Shown here in pieces: positions 43,563 to 52,031 of a stretch of DNA of 64,000 nucleotides; within the stretch, counting starts at the first letter, position 1; each line of letters begins with the position of its first letter. Source of the stretch: Bacteroidota bacterium (GTDB lineage Bacteria > Bacteroidota > Bacteroidia > UKL13-3). Where the stretch lies: contig JAIXWD010000007.1 in assembly GCA_027482225.1 (NCBI GenBank), positions 372,001-436,000 on the forward strand, in the 5' to 3' direction. The position numbers and the translations under genes are program-made. The notes beneath the pieces were generated by a model. That model ran no database searches and had not been told where the DNA came from. It saw only the letters and a list, made by a program, of their open reading frames with translations.

Positions 43563-44135
43563 TCAATGCCACTTTAGGGTTTTAGGAAATTCAAAATCCT
43601 CTAAATCGTTTAACAAGGTTTCTACATGGCCATTAAACAACAGCATGTTTTTAAAATCTTGTTTTAAAAATTTATGGTCAACCATGTGTTGCAACAAATC
43701 ATCTAAAGGTTTGTAAAACCCATTTACATTTAACACGCCACAAGGTTTAAAATGAAAACCCAGTTGGCTCCAAGTAAAGGCTTCAAACAACTCTTCCATG
43801 GTACCAATACCACCTGGCAAAGCAATGCATGCATCGCATAGTTCAAACATTTTAGCTTTACGCTCGTGCATGCTATCAACCACAATTTGTTGGGTAAGTC
43901 TGGTATGACCTACTTCTTTATCCATTAAACGTTTGGGTATAACACCAATAACTTCGCCACCTAATCGCAACATTTCATCGGCAATAATGCCCATTATACC
44001 TACGTTACCACCACCATAAACCAAACCGTAACCACGCTTGTGCATGTCTTGTATAAGTGCCAATGCTTTGGTTATATATATTTCTTCATCGCCAACAGAC
44101 GAGCCGCAATAAACAGCAATACGTTTTATCTTCAT
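43563..44135 (-). CDS. LOG family (TIGR00730) Rossmann-fold protein
   Basis: 190 residues. GGGNVGIMGIIADEM and the signature PGGIGTMEELFEAFTW are those of LOG-type cytokinin riboside 5'-monophosphate phosphoribohydrolases, many of which hydrolyse nucleotide monophosphates in bacteria. Cytosolic. It starts 5 bases after the DEAD-box helicase stop, probably one transcript. Confidence 0.92.
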   Translation of the reverse strand: MKIKRIAVYCGSSVGDEEIYITKALALIQDMHKRGYGLVYGGGNVGIMGIIADEMLRLGGEVIGVIPKRLMDKEVGHTRLTQQIVVDSMHERKAKMFELCDACIALPGGIGTMEELFEAFTWSQLGFHFKPCGVLNVNGFYKPLDDLLQHMVDHKFLKQDFKNMLLFNGHVETLLNDLEDFEFPKTLKWH

Positions 44136-44140
44136 TGTAA

Positions 44141-45487
44141 TTAAAATCCTTTTCTTTTTGCACGGTTACGCAATACATTTCGGTTTACAGATTGTGTTTT
44201 ACCTCCTGATTTTTTGTATGCACCACCTAAATTTACTTTTTTGTTTTTATCTTTTTTCTCATGGAATGAAGCGCCTCTTTCTTCAACAACTTTAACCGAT
44301 TTTAAGTAGTTTTTTTCTCTAAGTTTAGGCTTCTCATCATCGCTCATTATTTTAGAAAGCGCTACCTCTTGCGGAAAATCAAGGATGGTAAGTTTTTTAT
44401 TCATTACCTCTTCAATTTCAACCAAATATTCTTCTTCGGTGGCATTCATAAATGTAATGGCTGTTCCATCTTTACCAATACGACCGGTTCTACCAATACG
44501 ATGTAAATAATCATTGGGGTTATCGGGGGTATCGAAATTAATAACATGCGTTACATCCACTACATCTAAACCACGAGCGGCCACATCTGTTGCTACTAAA
44601 ATTCTTATTTCATTCTCGGAAAACTGTCTTAATGCTTCAAAACGCTGTGTTTGTGGCTTGCGCGAGTGTAATATACCAATGTTACTAGCAAAGTTTTGGT
44701 GTAACATGTCAAACAATTTATCGGCATTTTTAATTTTTGATGTAAACACCAATACCTTACCTAACGTTTCATCTGTTTGAAGTAAATGGGTTAATAAATT
44801 AACCTTAGTGCCAAAATTAGGTACGAAGTAACCCAATTGAATAATTTTCTCAAGGGGCGTTCCGTGTGCTGCCACTTCTACCTTTACGGGGTTATTAAAA
44901 AATTCGGTAAACAGCTTTTCTACCTCTTCGGTAAGTGTAGCCGAAAACAAAATATTTTGTCGTTTAGGTGGCAAATAATCCATAATGGCATTAAGCTGTG
45001 CCCTAAATTCTTGTTCCAGCATTTCATCCACCTCATCAATAACCAACCTTTGTATACTGGTTAATTTAATAGCGCCAATACTGGCCAAATCAATTAACCT
45101 TCCGGGGGTAGATACCAGCACATCTAAACCAGCAAAAACCATTGCTTTTTGTTTATTGATGTTACCACCACCATACATGGCTCCTACCCTTACGCTCATG
45201 TATTTGGTTAAACGATTTACCTCGCCATAAACCTGTAATACCAACTCGCGGGTTGGCACAATAATGAGCACACGCGGATGGCGTTGTTCAGAAAATTTTA
45301 ATTGCCTTAAAATGGGTAATAAATAAGCAAAGGTTTTACCTGTTCCGGTTTGTGCTATTGCAACCACATCGCGCCCCGACATTACTACCGGGAATGCCTC
45401 AATTTGCACAGGAGTTGGATGTATGTATTCCAAATCTTCCAATGCCTTTAGCAGTGGGTTGTTAATGTTTAAGTCTTTAAAATTCAT
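44141..45487 (-). CDS. DEAD-box RNA helicase
   Basis: 448-residue RNA helicase. Q motif PTPVQIEAFPV, Walker A AQTGTGKTFAYLLP, PTRELVLQV, TPGRL, the DEAD motif as DEVDEM, SAT, and the second domain with DVAARGLDV and HRIGRTGRIG are all present. The motif II reads DEVD rather than DEAD, a common variant. The C-terminus is lysine- and glycine-rich, which suits RNA binding (cold-shock or ribosome assembly). It is followed by the LOG gene. Confidence 0.94.
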   Translation of the reverse strand: MNFKDLNINNPLLKALEDLEYIHPTPVQIEAFPVVMSGRDVVAIAQTGTGKTFAYLLPILRQLKFSEQRHPRVLIIVPTRELVLQVYGEVNRLTKYMSVRVGAMYGGGNINKQKAMVFAGLDVLVSTPGRLIDLASIGAIKLTSIQRLVIDEVDEMLEQEFRAQLNAIMDYLPPKRQNILFSATLTEEVEKLFTEFFNNPVKVEVAAHGTPLEKIIQLGYFVPNFGTKVNLLTHLLQTDETLGKVLVFTSKIKNADKLFDMLHQNFASNIGILHSRKPQTQRFEALRQFSENEIRILVATDVAARGLDVVDVTHVINFDTPDNPNDYLHRIGRTGRIGKDGTAITFMNATEEEYLVEIEEVMNKKLTILDFPQEVALSKIMSDDEKPKLREKNYLKSVKVVEERGASFHEKKDKNKKVNLGGAYKKSGGKTQSVNRNVLRNRAKRKGF

Positions 45488-45554
45488 ATTTTATGTCCGG
45501 TTACGGTAATTTGCTTTTGAGTTGATTGGTATTAAAAAATCAAACTAAAAACTG

Positions 45555-47876
45555 TTATGCGTTTATTTTAAGTTTAGCAAATTTAAGCACCAACATTTTT
45601 TTGCCTTGTGCGCCAAAATCAATTTGTGCTTTGCGGTTATCGCCTGCTCCTTCCATTACAATTACAATACCTTTACCAAAACGTTGGTGTTCTACATTCA
45701 TACCAACAGCAAGCAACGAAGTATCATCACCCACAAAATCAGTATCTATAGATGCAGGTTGTGATACGGCCTTGTTAATGGGTTTAAAGTTTTTAGGAAC
45801 AGTAACCGTTGGCTGCGCAACGTTAGGTTTGTTGGCTCGGGTTGATTCAGTTAACTTCTTAGTGTAACTGCTCATTTGGTATGGTTTGCGTTGCTCTGTT
45901 GCTGGTTGATTGTTGTTGTATAATCCTTCAACAATTAAATATTGAGGATCTATTTCTTGCAAAAACCTGCTTGGTTCGCATTGAATCATGGAACCAAATT
46001 TAAACCTTGATGTAGCAAATGATAAAGTAAGTTTTTTCTCGGCACGGGTTAATGCCACATAAAACAAACGCCTTTCCTCTTCCAAATCTTGTCGGCTATT
46101 TAAGCTAAGTTGAGAAGGAAATAAATTTTCTTCTAAACCTACAATATACACGTTAGTAAACTCCAATCCTTTGCTTCCGTGTATGGTCATCATAACAACT
46201 TTATCATTGTCATCATCATTTCCTCTATCCGCATCGGTTAGTAGGGCAATGTCTTGCATGTAATCGGGTAAGGTATTTCCACGAAGCACGGCATCATCAT
46301 CAGCAACTTCTTCAATACTAAACTCTTTTATACCATTTAATAGCTCTTCTATGTTTTCGTAACGCGCAATTCCTTCCACTGTTTTATCATCATACAAGGA
46401 CTTTAACAACCCGGTTTGTTTGGCCACATGCATGGCTAAATCGTACGCAGGTTTTGCCAACATGGTTTGGAAACTGCGAATCATTAATACAAAATCGGTT
46501 AATAAATTAGCTGATTTTAAACCAAAATAATGTGCATTCTCCATAATCTCGAACCAAGATTTATTATGTTCTGATGCAAGAATGGTAAGTTGGTCGAGCG
46601 TGGTTTTACCTATACCACGAGTAGGATAATTAATAACACGTTTTAAAGCTTCTTCATCGCTGGGGTTAATAATTAAACGGAAGTATGCCAACAAATCTTT
46701 TATCTCTTTGCGTTGGTAAAACGATAATCCACCATAAATTTTATATGGAATATTCATCTTACGAAGGGCTTCTTCTAAACTACGACTTTGTGCGTTGGTT
46801 CGATATAAAATAGCAAAATCTTTGTTGTTCAGGTGTTGGTTCATTTTATCCTGAAAAATAGCTGATGCCACCATCTTGCCTTCTTCATTATCTGTTAATG
46901 CGCGGAAAACACGAATACGATCACCCAATTCATTTTGCGTAAATACCTTTTTCTCTATTTGCTCTTTATTTTGTTTGATGATGGAGTTGGCCGCATTAAC
47001 AATGGTTTTGGTACTGCGGTAATTTTCTTCCAACTTAAACACTTTGGTATCTGGAAAATCTTTGTGAAAGTTTAAAATATTTTTAATAGTAGCCCCACGA
47101 AACGCGTAAATACTTTGTGCATCATCGCCCACAACAGCAATATTTTGGTAAACGTTAGACAACATTCTGATAATGGAATATTGTGCATGGTTGGTATCCT
47201 GAAACTCATCAACCATAACATACTTAAACATGTGTTGGTATTTATTTAACACATCTGGGTAGTTGTGCAGTAACTCGTGTGTTTTTAGCAACAAATCATC
47301 AAAATCCATAGCACTTGCCCTAAAGCAACGTTGTTCGTATGTGGCATAAATAGCCCCAAAATGCGGGCGACCTGTGCTTTCATCAAAGGAGACATTTTCA
47401 GGATCTTGGTTGTATGCAGCTGCTTTAATTAATGCATTTTTTGCTGCAGAAATGCGTCCTAAAATTTGTGCTGGTTTGTACATTTTGTCATCCAACTTCA
47501 ATTCGGCCACAATAGATTTTATTAAACTTTTGGCATCATCACTATCATAAATAGTAAAGTTGCGTGGGTAACCAACCTTCTCACTTTCAATGCGTAATAT
47601 ACGGGCAAAAATACTGTGAAAAGTACCCATCCAAAGGTTTTTGGCTTCGGCACCAACCACACTAACAATGCGCTCGCGCATTTCTTTACTGGCTTTATTG
47701 GTAAAGGTTAAAGCTAAAATATTAAAGGCATCAACGCCTTGCTCTAACATATATGCTATACGATAAGTAAGTACCCTAGTTTTGCCCGACCCTGCTCCTG
47801 CAACTATCATCACAGGTCCATCTATTTGCTGAACAGCCGCGCGTTGCGGTTCATTTAATTGATCTAAATAATTCAC
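45555..47876 (-). CDS. UvrD/PcrA-type DNA helicase
   Basis: 773-residue SF1A helicase. Motifs in order: Q/Walker A GAGSGKTRVLTYRIA, TFTNKASKEM, DDAQSIYAFRGA (motif II region), LEENYRST, GLEFTNVYI and ALTRAEKKL. The GTG at 47876 (VNYLDQLNEPQRAAV) gives the standard N-terminus, whereas the TTG at 47891 would add five unusual residues. The C-terminal Tudor-like patch (VGMNVEHQRFGKGIVI) is typical of PcrA. It acts in repair and replication restart. Confidence 0.94.
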   Translation of the reverse strand: MNYLDQLNEPQRAAVQQIDGPVMIVAGAGSGKTRVLTYRIAYMLEQGVDAFNILALTFTNKASKEMRERIVSVVGAEAKNLWMGTFHSIFARILRIESEKVGYPRNFTIYDSDDAKSLIKSIVAELKLDDKMYKPAQILGRISAAKNALIKAAAYNQDPENVSFDESTGRPHFGAIYATYEQRCFRASAMDFDDLLLKTHELLHNYPDVLNKYQHMFKYVMVDEFQDTNHAQYSIIRMLSNVYQNIAVVGDDAQSIYAFRGATIKNILNFHKDFPDTKVFKLEENYRSTKTIVNAANSIIKQNKEQIEKKVFTQNELGDRIRVFRALTDNEEGKMVASAIFQDKMNQHLNNKDFAILYRTNAQSRSLEEALRKMNIPYKIYGGLSFYQRKEIKDLLAYFRLIINPSDEEALKRVINYPTRGIGKTTLDQLTILASEHNKSWFEIMENAHYFGLKSANLLTDFVLMIRSFQTMLAKPAYDLAMHVAKQTGLLKSLYDDKTVEGIARYENIEELLNGIKEFSIEEVADDDAVLRGNTLPDYMQDIALLTDADRGNDDDNDKVVMMTIHGSKGLEFTNVYIVGLEENLFPSQLSLNSRQDLEEERRLFYVALTRAEKKLTLSFATSRFKFGSMIQCEPSRFLQEIDPQYLIVEGLYNNNQPATEQRKPYQMSSYTKKLTESTRANKPNVAQPTVTVPKNFKPINKAVSQPASIDTDFVGDDTSLLAVGMNVEHQRFGKGIVIVMEGAGDNRKAQIDFGAQGKKMLVLKFAKLKINA

Positions 47877-47923
47877 GTGGTAAAAGTACAATAAATTACG
47901 CTATGCCATATGGTAAAATATGA

Positions 47924-47960
47924 ACAAAAAGCCGAATACGTTAAAGGTATTCGACTTTCA
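47924..47960 (-). terminator. Intrinsic terminator
   Basis: On the minus strand AAAGTCGAATAC pairs with GTATTCGGCTTT, then TTTT. It follows the DUF3078 gene and separates it from uvrD. Confidence 0.65.
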
Positions 47961-47981
47961 ATAAAAGTGCCATGTAAATAC

Positions 47982-48896
47982 TTACTTGGTATTACTAAAA
48001 GTATACATCACCCCTAGCGATATAACCTGAGAATATTGAATGTCTTTGTCTTGATCAAAATCGTATAACAATACGCCATTTAAATTGGTGCTGATGTACT
48101 TATTTACCTTGGCAGTAATATTTACATCTAAACGACTAACAATGTATTGAGTATTTAACCTTTCATAATCAAGCAAACCCATGTAACGGGCTTTAATGTT
48201 TACATTTTTCATCACCTCTTTGTCAAAATTTAATACGGTTTGAAAAATAATTTGGTTGCGCATATTCTCGCCACGTTTTACACCATAAAGTTCGTTAAAT
48301 TCTTTAGCAGTTGGGCTATAGTTATTGTAAAGTTGTTGGTCGGTAACAAAGGTTTGACGCAATGCACCTAAACCAAATTGTGCACTAAAATAGTTGATGG
48401 GTTTATATTCAAATCCAAGCGCTTCTGTTAAATAACCAGGAGCTAAAAAAGCTGAAATACGTTTTGATTGCTCAACTCCATTCACCAATTTGTATTCAAA
48501 ACCTGCATCAAACTGGCTCATAAAATTTAACGAGGCAAATAAATTCCAGTGGTTTGAAATTTTATGTGAGAACTTAGAATCGAAAAATATACGATCCGCA
48601 TTTTTTCTAAGGTCTTGTCCTTCGTTTTTAACAGTACCATAAAGCAACTGTAAATCGTTGGTCCATTCATTTAATTTGGTTTTACGAACAGCCTTTGCAT
48701 TTAAAAACGTACCCAACGAAATAGAGTTAACACCCCCAGCTTTCCAGTTTCCGCTATAACTAGCCTGGGTAATATTTAGTCCTGTTTCAAGATTGGTTTT
48801 CCATTTAGAAACGGGTTTTGGCTTGCTAGCTGTATCTGTTTGAGCCAATAAAAAAATGGGTGTAAAAACAATGAGCAGTAAAAAAAATGTTCTCAT
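47982..48896 (-). CDS. DUF3078 family outer-membrane protein
   Basis: 304 residues: signal peptide MRTFFLLLIVFTPIFLLAQ, then the DUF3078 hallmarks WKTNLETGLNITQASYSGNW and GGVNSISLGTFLNAKA. The remainder is beta-strand rich, ending VISLGVMYTFSN. Presumed outer-membrane barrel of Bacteroidota with no known cargo. It starts 16 bases after the cysteine desulfurase gene, so may share its transcript. Confidence 0.88.
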   Translation of the reverse strand: MRTFFLLLIVFTPIFLLAQTDTASKPKPVSKWKTNLETGLNITQASYSGNWKAGGVNSISLGTFLNAKAVRKTKLNEWTNDLQLLYGTVKNEGQDLRKNADRIFFDSKFSHKISNHWNLFASLNFMSQFDAGFEYKLVNGVEQSKRISAFLAPGYLTEALGFEYKPINYFSAQFGLGALRQTFVTDQQLYNNYSPTAKEFNELYGVKRGENMRNQIIFQTVLNFDKEVMKNVNIKARYMGLLDYERLNTQYIVSRLDVNITAKVNKYISTNLNGVLLYDFDQDKDIQYSQVISLGVMYTFSNTK

Positions 48897-48912
48897 AAAA
48901 GTAGGTTAAAAG

Positions 48913-50058
48913 CTATGCATTTGCTGATTCAACCAGCTTCAACATCACTTTCAACCTTTCAATAACATAATCTACTTCTGCTGTGGTGTTTCTGCTACCA
49001 AAGGAAAAACGAACTGCTGCGCGTTCTCTATTTGCACCAATTGCTTTTAGCACATGCGATCCCACATCACTTCCGCTGCTGCATGCACTACCGCCTGATG
49101 CACAAATGCCATCAATATCTAACTTAAACAATAACATTTCGCCAACAGGGCTAGGTGGAAATGATACATTTAAAACGGTATAAGACGAAGTACCTTCGGC
49201 ATCACCATTAAATGCTATTCCAGGAATATTTTCTTTTAATTGGGCTATGAAATAGTTTTTTAATTCTTGCAAACGCTTTTTGTCTTCCTCCATGTGAGCT
49301 AAACTTAACTCCAATGCTTTAGCCAAACCCACTATACCATATACGTTTTCGGTTCCACCACGCATGTTACGCTCTTGTGCACCACCCGTAATAAACGGAT
49401 GTAACTTAACATTGCTGTTAATATAAATAAAACCAACACCCTTAGGACCATTAAACTTGTGCGCACCTGCTGCAATAAAATGTACGTTTAACTTACTTAA
49501 ATCTAAAGGTTGATGACCAACAGTTTGAACCGTATCTGAGTGAAACAAGGCATTATATGATTTACATAAGTTACCTATTTGTTCCAAATCAATCATATTA
49601 CCCAATTCGTTGTTGCTGTGCATTAAACTAACAAGTGCATTGGTGTTATTTTTTAACAACTCCTCTAAATGTGCCACATCTACATGTCCGTTTGGGGTAA
49701 GGTTAACCAAATGCATGTTAATTTTACCTTGATGGGCCAATTCTTCAACAGTATGCAAAACAGCATGATGTTCAATGGCTGAGGTAATGATATTTTTAAC
49801 ACCTAAAGATTCAACAGATTGCCTAATGGCCATATTATCGGCCTCAGTACCACCAGAAGTAAAACAAATTTCGCCAGGTGTGCATCCCATTAATTTGGCA
49901 ACGGTTCTGCGGGCATCTTCAACCAAGGTCTTTACTTCCCTACCTTGGGCATGTATTGATGATGGATTTCCGTAATTGTGCAACATCATATCGGCCATAA
50001 CTTTTACCACCTCAGGGTGCATGGGGGTTGTTGCTGCGTTGTCGAAATATACTTTCAT
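48913..50058 (-). CDS. Cysteine desulfurase
   Basis: 381-residue class V PLP aminotransferase that releases sulfur from cysteine for Fe-S or thio-modification. DNAATTPMHP start, TSGGTEADN, HSDTVQ, PLP-binding Lys201 in AHKFNGPKG, and the persulfide Cys326 in SGGSACSSGS are all present. The short catalytic loop resembles the IscS/NifS type I class. No scaffold gene (iscU, sufU) is adjacent. Confidence 0.93.
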   Translation of the reverse strand: MKVYFDNAATTPMHPEVVKVMADMMLHNYGNPSSIHAQGREVKTLVEDARRTVAKLMGCTPGEICFTSGGTEADNMAIRQSVESLGVKNIITSAIEHHAVLHTVEELAHQGKINMHLVNLTPNGHVDVAHLEELLKNNTNALVSLMHSNNELGNMIDLEQIGNLCKSYNALFHSDTVQTVGHQPLDLSKLNVHFIAAGAHKFNGPKGVGFIYINSNVKLHPFITGGAQERNMRGGTENVYGIVGLAKALELSLAHMEEDKKRLQELKNYFIAQLKENIPGIAFNGDAEGTSSYTVLNVSFPPSPVGEMLLFKLDIDGICASGGSACSSGSDVGSHVLKAIGANRERAAVRFSFGSRNTTAEVDYVIERLKVMLKLVESANA

Positions 50059-50204
50059 TGGTTAAATTAATTTAATACGAATGGATAAAAATAGTTAAAA
50101 TTAAACAAATACATGTTGAACTCTTCTACAAATATAAGATGCCTATTTAATTTTATTACACACAAAGCCCACACTATAATTTGTATATGCTACTTTTGCA
50201 ATTA

Positions 50205-50963
50205 ATGAAACAAAATGTATTATTAGTTACAATGAGTTTAAGTTTGCTTTTGGGATGCGTATCAAAAAACAAGTTTACCCAAAGCCAAACAGAAATTACA
50301 CGCTTAAAAAGTGATAGTACCTTGTTAGAAAAACGAATTACGCAGTACCAAAACGAAAATGCACATTTACAAACATTGAGTGCAACCATCGAGCAGGCAC
50401 TAAACATTCGTTTACAAGAAAAAGAAGACTCGTTATATTTTAAAGAAAAACTGTTAAAAGACCGCGAATACAGCCTTAGAGACATGAAAGCGCGCAAAGA
50501 AGAAGAACAAGAAGCCTTTTATAGCCTATCGCGTAAAATATTTACTTCGTTTACTGATTATGATGCAAGCACATTAACTACCAAAACCAATTGTACACAA
50601 GCGGTAGTGATGGTAAATGATAAAAAAATGTTTGTTGGCAATAGTTTAAAAGCAGAATACTTGGCCACAGAAATAAACAACAAAGCAGCTGGGTTATTAG
50701 AAAAACATCCCGACTTAATGCTTACCATTGTTTGTTATGTTGATAGCAGCATGCAAATAGCGGCTAAAGAAGACCTTTGGAATTTAGCTTCTTTAAGGGC
50801 TAATACCCTGTCTAAATTACTTATATCAAACCATAAAAACCTTGCATTAAGGGTAAAAAGTGCCACTGGCTTACCAAACAACAACCAAACTGTAAAATAC
50901 CAGGCTTATTATACTGAGTACCAGTTTGTGTCTGGTTTAACGCCTTGTATCCCTGTAAAATAA
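50205..50963 (+). CDS. Lipoprotein with coiled coil and OmpA-like tail
   Basis: 252 residues from the ATG at 50205 (MKQNVLLVTMSLSLLLGC), chosen because it gives a lipoprotein signal with lipobox LLLGC; an earlier start at 50181 adds eight residues. Residues ~30-105 form a charged coiled coil. The C-terminal ~130 residues resemble a degenerate OmpA-like domain (LTIVCYVDSS, LASLRANTLSKLL). TACTTTTGC at 50191-50199 looks like a -7 box and would give an almost leaderless transcript. Confidence 0.68.
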   Translation: MKQNVLLVTMSLSLLLGCVSKNKFTQSQTEITRLKSDSTLLEKRITQYQNENAHLQTLSATIEQALNIRLQEKEDSLYFKEKLLKDREYSLRDMKARKEEEQEAFYSLSRKIFTSFTDYDASTLTTKTNCTQAVVMVNDKKMFVGNSLKAEYLATEINNKAAGLLEKHPDLMLTIVCYVDSSMQIAAKEDLWNLASLRANTLSKLLISNHKNLALRVKSATGLPNNNQTVKYQAYYTEYQFVSGLTPCIPVK

Positions 50964-51196
50964 TATTGATTATTAGAACAAGATATCATTCAACAAGATG
51001 GTGTTGTTAAACTTGTTTATGTTTTGACTTACCTTAAATTATGCAACATTGCATAGGGATGTGCTTTTACAACACAAAATAAAATAATGACAGCAAAAGC
51101 CTCAATGCTAAAAACTGCTATGTAATACTGGTATTTGATGTGTAATTTGTAGCTAACTAATTTATGGTATGCTGTTAGCGATAAATTGATAGGTAA

Positions 51197-52000
51197 TTAA
51201 TTCCAAATTGGAATCTCGTAATCGCCATTAACATCGGTAAGTACCTCGGCAAATGTAGGAGTAACTAAAATAGTATGCTCAAATTGTGCAGATAGCTTTC
51301 CATCAATTGTACGGGCTGTCCAACCATCGTTTTTATCAACCTTGGCGCGTGCTTTACCTGCATTTATCATGGGTTCGATGGTAAATATCATACCAGGTTG
51401 CATAACAGGCCCTGTATTTGCATCAGCAATATGGCTCACTTCAGGTTCTTCATGAAACTTCAATCCAACTCCATGTCCACAAAACTCATATACGGTGCTG
51501 TAACCATGCTTTACTGCATGTTTGTTAATTACATATCCAATATCGCCAATACGTTTGCCGGGTGTACATTGTTCAATACCCAAACGCAAACATTCTTTGG
51601 TTACATCTATTAACTTTTTGGCATGTTCGGTTACCTCTCCAATGGTAAACATTGAGCTTGTATCACCGTAATAACCATTTAAAATAGGTGTTACATCTAC
51701 ATTTAAAATATCTCCATCACGTATTTCTAACGTACCCGGAATACCATGACAAATTACATCGTTAACCGAAATACAACTGGCTTTGGTGTATCCGTGGTAA
51801 CCAATAGTTGCAGGTATTGCACCATGATCGCGCATAAACTGCTCGGCCAAATCATTTATATAACCGGTTGTTACACCGGCTTTAATATATGAAGCAACTG
51901 CTTTTAGGGTTTGACCTGCAAGTTTGCTGGCTTTACGTATGCCTTCAATTTGTTCAGGTGTTTTTATAATTATTTTCGACTTGGTATCTCTAAATGCCAT
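51197..52000 (-). CDS. map: Methionine aminopeptidase type I
   Basis: 267-residue metalloprotease that removes the initiator Met. GYHGYTKASCISVNDVICHGIP, VDVTPILNGYYGDTSSMF (two metal Asp), EFCGHGVGLKFHEEPEV (metal His), TIEPMIN and AQFEHTILV (metal Glu) are all conserved. Full length. It follows valS by 31 bases on the same strand. Confidence 0.96.
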   Translation of the reverse strand: MAFRDTKSKIIIKTPEQIEGIRKASKLAGQTLKAVASYIKAGVTTGYINDLAEQFMRDHGAIPATIGYHGYTKASCISVNDVICHGIPGTLEIRDGDILNVDVTPILNGYYGDTSSMFTIGEVTEHAKKLIDVTKECLRLGIEQCTPGKRIGDIGYVINKHAVKHGYSTVYEFCGHGVGLKFHEEPEVSHIADANTGPVMQPGMIFTIEPMINAGKARAKVDKNDGWTARTIDGKLSAQFEHTILVTPTFAEVLTDVNGDYEIPIWN

Positions 52001-52031
52001 TTTTTACTTTTTATGTTAAGGCCGATAAATT